From Bacillus chungangensis (GTDB lineage: Bacteria; Bacillota; Bacilli; Bacillales; Bacillaceae_C), in assembly GCF_030812995.1 (NCBI RefSeq), contig NZ_JAUSTT010000009.1, positions 62,001-126,000 on the forward strand: a stretch of DNA of 64,000 bases. The letters are read 5' to 3'. Every line of letters starts with the position of its first letter. Within the stretch, counting starts at the first letter, position 1. The position numbers and the translations under genes are program-made. Shown in pieces: positions 41,331 through 50,868 of the stretch. The notes under the pieces were generated by a model. That model did no database searches and was not told the DNA's origin. It was given only the letters and a program-made list of their open reading frames with translations.

Positions 41331-42647
41331 TTACTTCACCTCTACTTTCATGTAAATTTTCTCGATGCTATCCACCGGCTGTACGTAGACCTCCGAATAC
41401 ACACTATCTATTTCATTACCCTGTTCTACTAAGATGTCTTGTGCACCATCGAAATTTTGAATGGCGTTAATTCCTTGAAGAGTTTCCATGTAATTAATAC
41501 ATTCGCCCTTTAAAAGATTTCGGCCATCTGCATTGTTATCCACTTTTCCGATATAAAAAGACTCAAATATTCTTTGAAAGTCATTGTTAATACTGTCTAT
41601 AACCCTAATAACACGATTTTTTGCAAATGCCTTCCCATGTTTCGGTGTAAAAGATGTTAATGTGTTAATATCTTGCTCAACAACAGCACGACCTTGTCTA
41701 TGTGTGAATATAAATTCACCATTTTTCAGGGCATTGACAATTTGTGAGTTTGTATAACGTTCTGAAACGTCTACAGCATCATCGTATACCTGATATGTGA
41801 GGGATTGATTCACATTAGCCCCTGCTGTAGCTCCTGCTACCCACGCTACCGCTTGTTCAGCGTTTAATTCTGTACCATCAGCAAGTATCACGCCATTTTT
41901 TACTGAGATAACACCCTCATGATCGGCGATAGGATAATTTTCAACGACAACTTGGATTTTAAAACCCTCATCGTCACGCAAGCGTTTTACAAAGGATGTA
42001 TATAGTCCTTTAAGTACGGCATCTTTTGAAACGAGTGCCATTGTATTAAACTCGTAAACTTCGATAGCTTCTAAATAATCGGTGTGATCACCGTTAGTTA
42101 CAAGGCCATCTAACCCTCCCACGAGAGGTAAACCAGCTGTTCCTTCCAAGTTACCAGTGCCGTTGAATGTCACCCAATTATTTTGTTGTAGTTCAGAAAT
42201 GGCGGTAACTGTCTGTAAGTCTACTTCCGCACCATCAACCAGCGTTTGGACATCAAATTTCGTTTCGTCATCGATGTTCTCCTGAACAACGATAGAAATG
42301 TCATTGCCACGAATGCCGCCGTATTTCGCTGTGACTGTTAATTCACCATGTGTCGCTGACGCTTTAGTTCCTCCGTTTAAACGGTAAAGAAGTATTGTTT
42401 TCGCTCGTTTTAACGATTCACGAACCAACAGCATTTCAGGATCCGTAATGTCATAGCCAAGGACATTTTTAAGATTTTCCCCTGCTTGAATTGTGATAAC
42501 TTCTTTTGTCGCTCCCCAAGATAGTGGTAAAGCCATTGTGACAATGCCGCGATCTCCGACAGTCCCTAGGGGTTTTGGTTCTGTTTCGAAGTTGATATAC
42601 ACGCCTGGCCTGACTTTATTCTGCGTTAACCATGTACCTCCTGCCAT
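41331..42647 (-). CDS. xkdK: phage tail sheath protein (XkdK)
   Basis: 438 residues, typical for XkdK. Motifs: NKVRPGVYINFETEPKPLGT, GIVTMALPLSWGATKEVITI, ILLYRLNGGTKASATHGELT, EFIFTHRQGRAVVEQDINTL, FAKNRVIRVIDSINNDFQRI. The presence of sheath and tube genes establishes a contractile (myovirus-type) tail. The stop is one base before the tube gene start region. Confidence 0.95.
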   Translation of the reverse strand: MAGGTWLTQNKVRPGVYINFETEPKPLGTVGDRGIVTMALPLSWGATKEVITIQAGENLKNVLGYDITDPEMLLVRESLKRAKTILLYRLNGGTKASATHGELTVTAKYGGIRGNDISIVVQENIDDETKFDVQTLVDGAEVDLQTVTAISELQQNNWVTFNGTGNLEGTAGLPLVGGLDGLVTNGDHTDYLEAIEVYEFNTMALVSKDAVLKGLYTSFVKRLRDDEGFKIQVVVENYPIADHEGVISVKNGVILADGTELNAEQAVAWVAGATAGANVNQSLTYQVYDDAVDVSERYTNSQIVNALKNGEFIFTHRQGRAVVEQDINTLTSFTPKHGKAFAKNRVIRVIDSINNDFQRIFESFYIGKVDNNADGRNLLKGECINYMETLQGINAIQNFDGAQDILVEQGNEIDSVYSEVYVQPVDSIEKIYMKVEVK

Positions 42648-42833
42648 TTAGTTCACTTCCTTTTTCATAAAGTCATCCATAATCTGTTTTACTTGATCAT
42701 TTGTGTATTTCTGTTCATCCAACAGCAACACATTCAATACATCTTTTTGTATAGTGGTAAACTTCTTTGATGCAAGAAATTGCTGCTTTGTATACTCTGT
42801 ATTTTTCTTAACTACTTCAGCTTTTTTAGCCAT
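42648..42833 (-). CDS. small phage protein before the sheath gene
   Basis: 61 residues: KKNTEYTKQQFLASKKFTTI, QKDVLNVLLLDEQKYTND, QVKQIMDDFMKKEVN. The helical pattern and position match the short conserved gene found before xkdK in PBSX and skin-type prophages. Function unknown. It overlaps the tail-terminator gene by 8 bases. Confidence 0.75.
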   Translation of the reverse strand: MAKKAEVVKKNTEYTKQQFLASKKFTTIQKDVLNVLLLDEQKYTNDQVKQIMDDFMKKEVN

Positions 42834-43260
42834 TTTTTAAATACTCCTCCTGTTCAAGAGTTTGCATTTTGATTCCCTTTTCTTTCTCACGCATGACGTG
42901 AAATTCATAGTCAACATAAAAATGGAGAACACCATCAATGATTTCACCGCTCATTTTTTTACCTCTGAGTAAATCGCCATTCATTGCGATATACTCCATA
43001 TGTTCATACAGTTGTTCATTCATCTCATGACGATCCGCATTTGTTTTCGCAAAGAAATGGATGTCGAATGAATGCGATCGCTTGTATCGTCTATTAAATT
43101 CACGATCACTTGCAGTAGGGAACATTTTCACAAAAAAACAAGGCTCCTCTAGCCCTTGTAATATTTCCTCTCCGTATATGTCGATATCAGGAAAGTGCTT
43201 ATCTAGTGCGGATATGACTGCCTTTCGCACATCATCAATAGTTACCACTCTTGTTATCAC
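42826..43260 (-). CDS. xkdJ: tail terminator-like protein (DUF6838/XkdJ)
   Basis: 144 residues: TIDDVRKAVISALDKHFPDI, ILQGLEEPCFFVKMFPTASD, RRYKRSHSFDIHFFA, HFYVDYEFHVMREK. This matches the XkdJ/YqbJ family, which caps the tail tube and joins it to the head. Position between gp10-like and sheath genes agrees. Confidence 0.85.
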   Translation of the reverse strand: MITRVVTIDDVRKAVISALDKHFPDIDIYGEEILQGLEEPCFFVKMFPTASDREFNRRYKRSHSFDIHFFAKTNADRHEMNEQLYEHMEYIAMNGDLLRGKKMSGEIIDGVLHFYVDYEFHVMREKEKGIKMQTLEQEEYLKNG

Positions 43261-43262
43261 TC

Positions 43263-43757
43263 CTATCTATGAGGACGTCCATTCACAATATTGTTTAGTA
43301 ATTCGGCCGAACGCTTTTCAAGATACTTGGGTAACTCTCGCTCGATTTCTTTCATGGAGATAGTCATCATAAACCGTCCTTCAACCCATCCGCCTTTCTT
43401 ACCGACTTGCATACCTGTTTTGGCGTTAGGATCATACACAAACGTTTTCCCTTGCCAATATCCAGGAACCCAGTGAGCGCGGAAACCATTTTCAACGAAA
43501 GAGGCGTATTCAGTGTTGTTGAATATCTCCACAACATATGAATTACCATGACGTTGTACCTTGCCAACAGTCCATGCTCGACGAAGCTGGCCATCACCTA
43601 CTGGCGTTCGTTTTTTTATTTTACGATCCGCACGAAAAGCCATCTCTAAAAGAAAATCTTGAATGAACCTTTCTACCACTCGTTCATCTAGCGCCTTTTG
43701 AAAAGTTTTGGCCATCTTCTCGAACTCGCCAAAGTCAAATTCTCCCCATTTGGCCAT
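43263..43757 (-). CDS. xkdI: HK97 gp10-like head-tail protein (XkdI)
   Basis: 164 residues: FQKALDERVVERFIQDFLLE, KIKKRTPVGDGQLRRAWTVG, VVEIFNNTEYASFVENGFRA, GRFMMTISMKEIERELPKYL. The K-x-T-P-V-x-x-G-x-L-R-x-x-W motif is diagnostic for the gp10/YqbI family of head-tail joining proteins. Confidence 0.9.
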   Translation of the reverse strand: MAKWGEFDFGEFEKMAKTFQKALDERVVERFIQDFLLEMAFRADRKIKKRTPVGDGQLRRAWTVGKVQRHGNSYVVEIFNNTEYASFVENGFRAHWVPGYWQGKTFVYDPNAKTGMQVGKKGGWVEGRFMMTISMKEIERELPKYLEKRSAELLNNIVNGRPHR

Positions 43758-44113
43758 TATGCGTAATCCTCTCGACTTAATGTAACTTCTTGATGACTTT
43801 GATAGATGAAAGGCTCTCCTGCTGTGTATTTACGTTTCATCGTCCCTTTGGTAACTTCTATTTCATCACCTTGCAAAATTTCCAAATCAGGCGATATAAA
43901 CAGCTTAGTTTCATAAGTTATGTCGTTTTGTGCATCGGATTGGTTGTTTGAACCAAGTGCCTTTTGAGATAGTCGGCAAGGTTGGTCTTTATAAATGACA
44001 TGTAATTCATGTTTTGTTTCTCCACCTACTTTAAATTTTTCATAACGACTAATAGAAACTTTATCTTCATACGTCTTTTCAATAGCTTTACGATGATGCT
44101 TGTAATTGATCAT
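43757..44113 (-). CDS. xkdH: phage protein YqbH/XkdH (DUF3599)
   Basis: 118 residues: YKHHRKAIEKTYEDKVSISR, VIYKDQPCRLSQKALGSNNQ, ITYETKLFISPDLEILQGDE, YTAGEPFIYQSHQEVTLSRE. It matches the YqbH/XkdH family between adaptor and gp10-like genes, a head-completion role by position. ATGA-type overlap with the upstream gene. Confidence 0.85.
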   Translation of the reverse strand: MINYKHHRKAIEKTYEDKVSISRYEKFKVGGETKHELHVIYKDQPCRLSQKALGSNNQSDAQNDITYETKLFISPDLEILQGDEIEVTKGTMKRKYTAGEPFIYQSHQEVTLSREDYA

Positions 44114-44487
44114 AGGCTTTTAAGCCTCCTAAATCTGTTCAATTCATGGCGATAATTCAAAACTACATCGTCTAATGTCGCCTTAGACGTACTGGTCACT
44201 TCATTTCCTTTACTTCCATAAGAAATTGATGTATCACCTAACTTAACACTAGCCATCGACTCACTGACGCTGTTAGCTATAGCTTCTTCGTTCGGATGTT
44301 CTACTCTCAATAAATCGATTGTTATAGAAGCCCACATTCGCTTAAGAGCTTCTGGAACTTTACTGATATTACAGTAGAGTTTAATTTTCCATTCTACTTG
44401 TTCGATGTAGTCAAAAATTAAATCATCCAACGAATTATCCTGAAGTTTAAGACGGCGCTTTACTATAACCAGAACATCATTCCTCAT
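44110..44487 (-). CDS. phage head-tail adaptor (YqbG/DUF3199-like)
   Basis: 125 residues: VLVIVKRRLKLQDNSLDDLI, FDYIEQVEWKIKLYCNISKV, PEALKRMWASITIDLLRVEH, NYRHELNRFRRL. The all-helical pattern and position match the YqbG/gp15-like connector that binds the portal. I start at the ATG at 44487, which overlaps the upstream stop; the longer frame lacks a ribosome binding site. Confidence 0.8.
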   Translation of the reverse strand: MRNDVLVIVKRRLKLQDNSLDDLIFDYIEQVEWKIKLYCNISKVPEALKRMWASITIDLLRVEHPNEEAIANSVSESMASVKLGDTSISYGSKGNEVTSTSKATLDDVVLNYRHELNRFRRLKSL

Positions 44488-44659
44488 TAATAACGCCATC
44501 CTCCAAGAAAACATCATAATCTTCTTGTGATATTTTTAAGGTATCGCCACTCTTATAACGCTGTCCTCTATACTTGATATTCCTGATCAATGTAACTGTC
44601 AGCTGCTTATTTTTACTCGTCTTACTTGCTTTAGGTTTTTCCTGCTGTTCCACAAGCAA
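44477..44659 (-). CDS. small phage protein YqbF-like
   Basis: 60 residues: a lysine-rich start (KPKASKTSKNKQ) and an SH3-like core (VTLIRNIKYRGQRYKSGDTL, ISQEDYDVFLEDGVI). It occupies the YqbF position between capsid and adaptor genes. Function unknown. Confidence 0.7.
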   Translation of the reverse strand: MLVEQQEKPKASKTSKNKQLTVTLIRNIKYRGQRYKSGDTLKISQEDYDVFLEDGVINEE

Positions 44660-44670
44660 TTCCTCCTTTC

Positions 44671-44700
44671 AACAAAACACAAGGGAATCTTCTCCCTTGT
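44671..44700 (-). terminator. terminator after the major capsid gene
   Basis: ACAAGGGA and TCCCTTGT around a 6-base loop, followed by GTTTTG on the minus strand. Its short T-tract suggests partial termination, as often seen after highly expressed capsid genes. Confidence 0.65.
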
Positions 44701-44704
44701 ATCA

Positions 44705-45763
44705 TTAATTCACTTTAGCAATGAAAATAGTGTCAATTGTTTCAAAGCTTGGCATCATAATAGCAGATACTACTGTCATAACATTGACTGGATGCGGCTC
44801 CTTGATGGTGGATACAGCCACGCCTGTATTCACAATGGAAACATCAGCATTCGTACTGCCAGACATTAAATCTGACTCCTCTGGTGTAGTACCGAAGTAC
44901 GTGTTTCCTAGATTACCGTCTGGAATCAAAGTAAAGTGGTCGTCTGGATAGAATAAGTGAGTACTGCCGTCTTGCAATGCGAACTTCTTGTTATAAACCG
45001 CTACTGATACACCTAACTTTGTTTGAAGGTACTGCTTTAGCATGTTATCTGTCATGATAATGTTTTGACCACCAAGAGGATTCATATCCAAACGAATCTT
45101 CTTGTTTTTCAATAAGCAGTTCCAAGTCTTTCTGGTGCAGATTGCGTTAGTTGGTCGAACTCCTGTATCATCTTCTACTTTATCCTGCCAGGTCATAATA
45201 TCTTCGATGGGATCAGAGTTTTCAACATCGCTCCACTTGGCTCCGCTGTCACCTGAACCTGTAAGAGTTTCTTTATGTTCATTTGGCATGTCATAGTTAT
45301 ACTCGTAGTCTACTCGATTTGCAGTAATCTTTATTTTCCCTGTTGATAATAGCTGCATAATCATTCGTTCAGGCTGCACCAGGGCCCCGTTTACAAGACT
45401 AGTTACGTCATCGTAAATGTTATTGATGATAGGCATAATTAAACTGTCGTTAACTGAGCTTGTTAATCTATTTAATTCCTGCCTGTCTTTTTCACCTATT
45501 CTCATAGATTCACGAAAGAAAGGCATTTCAGTTTGAACTTTATCGAATCCAATACGGTCTCTTACTGTCGCTTTGGAATCAAATTCAGACGGCATTAACG
45601 CCACTGGTAGTCCCTTTGATCCTTTAATCCAGGACAAATCAAGCCCTAGCTGCTTCTTAGCTGGGAACAGTGTTGCTCCCAGGTACGGAATAGCATTCGA
45701 AGGATTATTCTCATAGTATGTCGCTATACTTTTGGCATTTACCAAATCAAAAATAGTGCTCAT
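44705..45763 (-). CDS. xkdG: major capsid protein (XkdG/YqbE-like)
   Basis: 352 residues: MSTIFDLVNAKSIATYYENN, PYLGATLFPAKKQLGLDLSW, LMPSEFDSKATVRDRIGFDK, FFRESMRIGEKDRQELNRL, TPEESDLMSG. These are the hallmarks of the XkdG/YqbE HK97-fold capsid family. It follows the scaffold and decoration genes, the standard order. Confidence 0.93.
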   Translation of the reverse strand: MSTIFDLVNAKSIATYYENNPSNAIPYLGATLFPAKKQLGLDLSWIKGSKGLPVALMPSEFDSKATVRDRIGFDKVQTEMPFFRESMRIGEKDRQELNRLTSSVNDSLIMPIINNIYDDVTSLVNGALVQPERMIMQLLSTGKIKITANRVDYEYNYDMPNEHKETLTGSGDSGAKWSDVENSDPIEDIMTWQDKVEDDTGVRPTNAICTRKTWNCLLKNKKIRLDMNPLGGQNIIMTDNMLKQYLQTKLGVSVAVYNKKFALQDGSTHLFYPDDHFTLIPDGNLGNTYFGTTPEESDLMSGSTNADVSIVNTGVAVSTIKEPHPVNVMTVVSAIMMPSFETIDTIFIAKVN

Positions 45764-45778
45764 ATTCTCATTCCTCTC

Positions 45779-46138
45779 TTATTTCAAAAATGTGATTTGT
45801 TTTAGTGCTGTTTTCGTTTCCCCATCTGGAACTTCAGGAATTTTATTTAAATCTATAAATCCATGAATAACCATAGATCCAGATGCTGATCCGTATGTGA
45901 CATCTACATCATTAAGCAGGACTCCTTCTGCCTCTGCCCCTGTTACTTTCCTTACGGATTTGGACTGATCTTCGAGAACTCCACCACCTACTATTGTTCC
46001 AGCTGGAACGATCTTTTTACCTTCTTTATTTGGGAAAACACCTTTATCATCCACTGTTACAGTTAACGCCACATAATGATCCGGGAACTTCAAAATTTCT
46101 TTTTTGTTTGCATATTTCGTTACTAAAAATTTACTCAC
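45779..46138 (-). CDS. head decoration-like protein
   Basis: 119 residues: EILKFPDHYVALTVTVDDKG, KIVPAGTIVGGGVL, GAEAEGVLLNDVDVTYGSAS. The G-V-L-x-x-D-V/D-V-T-x-G phrase and position before the major capsid fit phage head-stabilisation proteins. It is beta-rich and lacks Cys. Confidence 0.7.
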   Translation of the reverse strand: MSKFLVTKYANKKEILKFPDHYVALTVTVDDKGVFPNKEGKKIVPAGTIVGGGVLEDQSKSVRKVTGAEAEGVLLNDVDVTYGSASGSMVIHGFIDLNKIPEVPDGETKTALKQITFLK

Positions 46139-46152
46139 AACCTTCTACCTCC

Positions 46153-46812
46153 TTATCCAAAGTAAGATTTTCTTGCTTTCTCTAAGTCTTCATTCTTTTT
46201 CGTGTATAGATCAGCAAGACGCTTTCCGATATTGCTTTCCTCCACTCTTGCTTTGCCTCCCTTTGGTGATGACCCTTTCAGCCTTTCAGTTACTGCGTTT
46301 TCAACAGCTTCCCGAAATGCTTTTTCAAAAATATCTACGTTATCCTTTGTTTTTTCTGCATCATCTGCTAGAAGAATGTCGGCAAACTGAATAGGCAACT
46401 CCTTTTCATTTAAAAAGTTGATCGTTTCAAGTTTAAGTTCCTTTTGTTGAATAGCCCTTTCCCTATCCTCGATTTCCTTTTTAGATTTTTCCAGCAGCGC
46501 CTTTTCTTTTTCGCTTGCAGTCATGTTAGCTAGTTTTTCCGCTTCAGCTTTTTCTGCTTCGAGTTTATCCTTGAATTCCTTCTCCCATTTTTCTTGAGCT
46601 GTTTTCAATGCTCCAGTGACACGCTTGTCCGCCTCGCTTTGAAGTAACTTTAAAAGCTCTTCTTGTGATTTCGGAAGCTCTATTTCTTCAGATTTTCCAT
46701 CGGCTGTTGTCTGATGATCACCAGTGCTTTGATTGCCATCCTCAACTCCCTCTTCTGCTGCAAAGAATTGCAGATCAACTTTCAATGGTTTCTTTTCAAC
46801 CTCAAACATCAT
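46153..46812 (-). CDS. capsid scaffolding protein (DUF4355)
   Basis: 219 residues: an acidic N-terminal region, a long coiled coil (ALKTAQEKWEKEFKDKLEAE, EKEKALLEKSKKEIEDRERA) and the C-terminal DUF4355 part (INFLNEKELPIQFADILLAD, FREAVENAVTERLKGSSPKG). It helps assemble the procapsid and then leaves. I start at 46812 (GGAGGAATTG upstream); an ATG three bases later is equally good. Confidence 0.9.
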   Translation of the reverse strand: MMFEVEKKPLKVDLQFFAAEEGVEDGNQSTGDHQTTADGKSEEIELPKSQEELLKLLQSEADKRVTGALKTAQEKWEKEFKDKLEAEKAEAEKLANMTASEKEKALLEKSKKEIEDRERAIQQKELKLETINFLNEKELPIQFADILLADDAEKTKDNVDIFEKAFREAVENAVTERLKGSSPKGGKARVEESNIGKRLADLYTKKNEDLEKARKSYFG

Positions 46813-46906
46813 CAATTCCTCCATTTGCCCCTTATAGTGCAACGCCTGTAAGTTGCAGTTTTTTTACAAATAAATAAGCACCTGCTATTCTAATTAGCTG
46901 ATGCTT

Positions 46907-47941
46907 TCATTGATCTTTATTGCCAACAACATGCTTTTGATACCACGTGTCATAAGTCATATTCGCAGGTACATAATATGATTTTCCATCCTCACTTTTC
47001 GCAATACGCTCCCCCTCATCTGAATCAAAATAAGCAACAGTTGTACAACGACAATTCGGATGTAATGGACTAGCATTAACGCCTATCTGCTTTTCAGATA
47101 GTTTGAACACCATTCCATCAAGTGGACCACAGATCTCACATGTCCGTTCGTCCATAGTGGCAAGAAACTCATATTTTTTAACTACTCCACTAGCCTTGTA
47201 TCCATCAATTGTTCCTTCAGTTACAATGTTGGATGTTTCTGTACGAACAATGCGAGCAGCATTTGAATATGACACATTCATTCGTTTCGCTAGCGATTGG
47301 GTAGTCCTATCGACACTATCACCACGAACGAAAACTTGTGATAGATTGATCTCTAGCTCACGTAACAACTTTTCCCTATCGCTCCATATACGTTGGCTAA
47401 AATTACCCCCAACCCAAGGCTTCGAGATAATCTTCTTAACTGCTTCATGATGGACCTTAGAAAACGGTGTTCCAATACCTGTTCTTTTTTGAATTTCAAA
47501 TAAAGTCTTGTAATAAGTATCCTTATAAACATCACCAAGTAACGCCTGTGTGCCTTCCTGTACGTTTTCGTTTAGCGTTTTGATTTGATGCCTTATCTGA
47601 ATCTGCAAAGCTTCAAGTCGGCTAATACGAGTCTTGTAATAAGCGTTGTTCAATTCTTTTGTCCATCGGCCGTCGACATTATCTTTCGCTTTTTCGATAA
47701 ACTCTTCTAATGACATTCGAAACTCTTTTAATTCACCACTTGTTAATAATTTTCTGGACGATGCCATGTCAATCTCATTATTAACAGCAAAACGCTGGTA
47801 AAACACTTCAATGTCACGCTGGATACTTCGAATAGCCCTATCATATTCCCGTCTTAATAAAGTAATGTATTTGTCAGCTTTAAGGTGCTGGCGATTAGCT
47901 ACTTGCTCAGCTCGTTTTTGCCAGTAGTCAGCTGATTTCAT
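46907..47941 (-). CDS. minor head protein (Mu gpF / SPP1 gp7 family)
   Basis: 344 residues: SADYWQKRAEQVANRQHLKA, a helical N-terminal half, then the head-morphogenesis domain (NAARIVRTETSNIVTEGTID, YKASGVVKKYEFLATMDERT, CEICGPLDGM, NASPLHPNCRCTTV). The C-x-x-C plus H-P-N-C-R-C zinc-like motif is the family signature. It is needed for head assembly and DNA ejection. ATGA overlap with the small gene upstream. Confidence 0.92.
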   Translation of the reverse strand: MKSADYWQKRAEQVANRQHLKADKYITLLRREYDRAIRSIQRDIEVFYQRFAVNNEIDMASSRKLLTSGELKEFRMSLEEFIEKAKDNVDGRWTKELNNAYYKTRISRLEALQIQIRHQIKTLNENVQEGTQALLGDVYKDTYYKTLFEIQKRTGIGTPFSKVHHEAVKKIISKPWVGGNFSQRIWSDREKLLRELEINLSQVFVRGDSVDRTTQSLAKRMNVSYSNAARIVRTETSNIVTEGTIDGYKASGVVKKYEFLATMDERTCEICGPLDGMVFKLSEKQIGVNASPLHPNCRCTTVAYFDSDEGERIAKSEDGKSYYVPANMTYDTWYQKHVVGNKDQ

Positions 47942-48222
47942 TCATATATACCTTTTACCGAAGCTGTTTCTTTTTCAAGACTCTTACTGATTCTCTTAAT
48001 AAGTGAATCTATATCACAGTCATTATCAACACTTTTTGTTTGGATATTTACTGTCGGTGAAAACTTTTGATGTTTCCTTTTTGTAACAGAAATAAGATCC
48101 GATAAAGCTCTAATTTCATTCGTGTCAATATCACTTCCTGTCATAAGCCTACCTGTTAAATCTGCAGCTAAGCCATAAATCAACTCATCGATCTTTTCTT
48201 GTGTCTCCTTACTGATCATCAT
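47938..48222 (-). CDS. small protein sharing the tape-measure C-terminal motif
   Basis: 94 residues. N-terminal helix (KETQEKIDELIYGLAADLTG), then a C-terminal half (SPTVNIQTKSVDNDCDIDSL, IKRISKSLEKETASVKGIYE) that aligns closely with the last 40 residues of the tape measure (TPTVEVNTGDINNGYDIDTI, IRRIEKSLEEEIASAAKGVY). No family known to me explains this sharing. It lies between portal and minor head genes, overlapping both. Confidence 0.7.
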   Translation of the reverse strand: MMISKETQEKIDELIYGLAADLTGRLMTGSDIDTNEIRALSDLISVTKRKHQKFSPTVNIQTKSVDNDCDIDSLIKRISKSLEKETASVKGIYE

Positions 48223-49552
48223 ACTCTCCTCCCTTACCTTGTTTAACTAATAAGTCATAAGGATCTACGGCTCCTCTATATCCATCTTCCTCTTCTTGCT
48301 TTCTATCGATTTCTCCTTCGATATCATCGATAAAAGGCAATAATCCTAATAAAGTCTTTTCGCTTAAAAGACCATATAAATCTTTAGCTATTTGTACTGT
48401 TTCCAGTAAGTTCTGAGGGATGTTTCGATGAAAGGAAATAAAAATATCATCATACTCCCAAGAAGCACCCTTGATATTCAAAAAATTCGTTATGAGTTGA
48501 ATTCGTTTAGTTAATCCAGTTTTAAATTTCCGCTCCTTAATGGCGGCAACTTGTTCTATTCCCCAAAGCTTGTATCGTAAAGCAACACCACTGAGATTTC
48601 CAGCGAACTCTTCATCAGTCAAATTGGGGATTTGGCTTAAACGATGAATATCTTTCTGTAATCGGTTCTTGTAATTCTCTGTTACAGAATCATTCACTTC
48701 TTTGATCAACCATTGAGCTTGTCCGTTTTCATCTAGCAGTAACACTCTCTTTTCTTTCGCATCGTCAATATCCTGCTGCTCAGTTCCGCTCATCCCGATT
48801 AAAACTAGATAGGCATCTGTAAAGTATTCAAAGTCATTAGCAGTATCAGACTGAGACTTGTTATAAGCATCGATCAAAGACAAAACAATTTCAAAATCAC
48901 CTATTCGTTCTTCATTATTCACATACTCTATTATTGGAACATCTCCAAAGTAATGCTCCTGGCGTTGTACTTCCTCAAATGTATCGTTCGTCATTGTAAA
49001 TTCAATGATTTCATCGGCTGAGTAGACTTCTGCCTTTTCTACTTTGGTATTATCAACTAAGTTATGAGTTGTGTAATGCCTAATGGCAAAAATAAGATTC
49101 TCTTCAATATCATCCGAATATACTGGAATGATTGTCTTGTGATCGATGTTCTTGAAACGGACATTGGCCCCTTCGTCTACGTATAATAATTCGTATGCTA
49201 CACCGCATATACTCATTTCCTTAGCGAGTTCATAGTTTACATCCTCTTCATAATTTCTATCCAAAACCGAAAATAATTGGTTTAAGTATTCCTCTTTATC
49301 ACTATCATAAGTAACCGGACGTCCCATAAAATAACCAGTTGAGATATCAGTAATATATTTAGCGTAATTACTTACAAGCTTATTGTTTGGTTTGTTCTCA
49401 CCGACTGTGCGAGCTAGTATACTATGATTACCGCGATAATAGCCTTCTAAAGTTTCATATCGATCTATATGTTTTTTACCCCAGGCTTGAATGATGTTTT
49501 TTACCAATTCTCCCGATATTTCGGTGTCCTTGTCTAGTTTAATTTTTTGCAT
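48209..49552 (-). CDS. phage portal protein (SPP1 gp6 family)
   Basis: 447 residues: IIQAWGKKHIDRYETLEGYY, RGNHSILARTVGENKPNNKL, NYAKYITDISTGYFMGRPVT, TNEEFAGNLSGVALRYKLWG-type region (DEEFAGNLSGVALRYKLWG) and a helical C-terminus. This is the SPP1-type portal. It forms the dodecameric ring for DNA entry. Order terminase-portal-minor head is standard. Confidence 0.93.
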   Translation of the reverse strand: MQKIKLDKDTEISGELVKNIIQAWGKKHIDRYETLEGYYRGNHSILARTVGENKPNNKLVSNYAKYITDISTGYFMGRPVTYDSDKEEYLNQLFSVLDRNYEEDVNYELAKEMSICGVAYELLYVDEGANVRFKNIDHKTIIPVYSDDIEENLIFAIRHYTTHNLVDNTKVEKAEVYSADEIIEFTMTNDTFEEVQRQEHYFGDVPIIEYVNNEERIGDFEIVLSLIDAYNKSQSDTANDFEYFTDAYLVLIGMSGTEQQDIDDAKEKRVLLLDENGQAQWLIKEVNDSVTENYKNRLQKDIHRLSQIPNLTDEEFAGNLSGVALRYKLWGIEQVAAIKERKFKTGLTKRIQLITNFLNIKGASWEYDDIFISFHRNIPQNLLETVQIAKDLYGLLSEKTLLGLLPFIDDIEGEIDRKQEEEDGYRGAVDPYDLLVKQGKGGEYDDQ

Positions 49553-49566
49553 TTATTTCACCACCT

Positions 49567-50868
49567 CTATAATCCTAATCTTGATTTATTCATTGTTCTT
49601 AACGCATTTCCTTTTAGATCCGAAACTTCGTAATCGTCCAATCCATACCAAATAGCAGAAAAAGTATGAGGATCTATCTTGAACTCATCAGGGATTATTC
49701 GGCCATTTTTATCTTCTTTGTATGTTAAGTATTTCAGCTCCCTAACAACATCAGGACATTCCGATGAACAGATGATTTTCTTAAATCGCTTAACTTTCTT
49801 TGTATTAGCCAGGCGAGAACCACTGAATTTTTTTGCTCCTTTAATTTTGAACCCTCTTTGCTTGAAATACTGAATCGTCTTAGGCTCAGCACTATCTGCA
49901 TAAATCAATTCTCTTGATTGTTTGAACTCTTCTAGGTCATCTGCTGTCCTATCATCGGTCATTTGATTCTTGTAGTATTGCCAATAGATATAAAGAATCT
50001 TTTTATTATGATCAATAGCCAAACGAACGATAGCATTGTATGAATCTTCAAAGCCAAAGTCCATACCTACACGCTTGATAGGTTTTCTGATAGCACTAAT
50101 GGCTCTCATTACATCTTTATGCGCCCACTCTTCGAACTGTGGTAGTACACGTTTTCCGTTCACGCCAAAACGACCTTTCCTAGCAATGCGGTGAAGGTCT
50201 GGATCATAACTCTTCATTTCTTCAAGCTGCTCAATATAGCTCTCAGGTAAAAATAAATTATCATCAGCTGTCGAATGATGATAATAGGTGTCGTTAGTTA
50301 CTATTGTTCTTTTTTCATATAGCTCCTGGTCATCTAATATCAATCGTTTGTTGCGATCATCTTTGAAGAAATGTAGAAATGTCCAGTTATCTTCTCCCAC
50401 AGGGTTTGTAGAAAGAATCATATGGAGTTTTAATGTTGGATGACGCAAACGCCCTAGCAGTTCCTTAAATCCTTCGTACTTGACCTCTGAACACTCTTCA
50501 ATCCAGATAATAGATACATTGTGAATGGATTTTAATTTTGCAGGCTTATCCATTCCTTTGAAGATAATCTTGCTACCATTTGGAAAACGTAGCTGCATAG
50601 GTGAAGTTACACATTTAATTTTATGATCTAACCCTAAATCTGTAACAATCTCTTCTAAAAGTGAAAAGGTTGAGTCCCTATGCGTGTCATATACCTCTCG
50701 AACGACTAAAGCTGTTCTCTTTTCTTCTAGTAATTTTAGGATTAGTTTTAAAGCCACATGATAACTTTTACTGGATCCATATCCACCAACAAGAAATTGA
50801 AATTTCTGCTTCCAATCGAACAGGAAGTCTTCAAAATGAGGATTGACTTCTTTTTCAATAGCCGTCAT
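49567..50868 (-). CDS. xtmB: terminase large subunit (XtmB-like)
   Basis: 433 residues. ATPase: Walker A-like [15 protein letters not shown], Walker B with the acidic pair ([16 protein letters not shown]), coupling motif [11 protein letters not shown]. Nuclease: [20 protein letters not shown] and [18 protein letters not shown] provide the metal-binding Asp residues. A Terminase_3-type packaging motor, as in PBSX XtmB. It overlaps the small subunit by ATGA. Confidence 0.94.
   Translation of the reverse strand: MTAIEKEVNPHFEDFLFDWKQKFQFLVGGYGSSKSYHVALKLILKLLEEKRTALVVREVYDTHRDSTFSLLEEIVTDLGLDHKIKCVTSPMQLRFPNGSKIIFKGMDKPAKLKSIHNVSIIWIEECSEVKYEGFKELLGRLRHPTLKLHMILSTNPVGEDNWTFLHFFKDDRNKRLILDDQELYEKRTIVTNDTYYHHSTADDNLFLPESYIEQLEEMKSYDPDLHRIARKGRFGVNGKRVLPQFEEWAHKDVMRAISAIRKPIKRVGMDFGFEDSYNAIVRLAIDHNKKILYIYWQYYKNQMTDDRTADDLEEFKQSRELIYADSAEPKTIQYFKQRGFKIKGAKKFSGSRLANTKKVKRFKKIICSSECPDVVRELKYLTYKEDKNGRIIPDEFKIDPHTFSAIWYGLDDYEVSDLKGNALRTMNKSRLGL

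Noticed and set aside
44705-45763. Plus-strand frames inside the capsid gene
   Set aside because: Antisense shadows of a highly conserved capsid gene.
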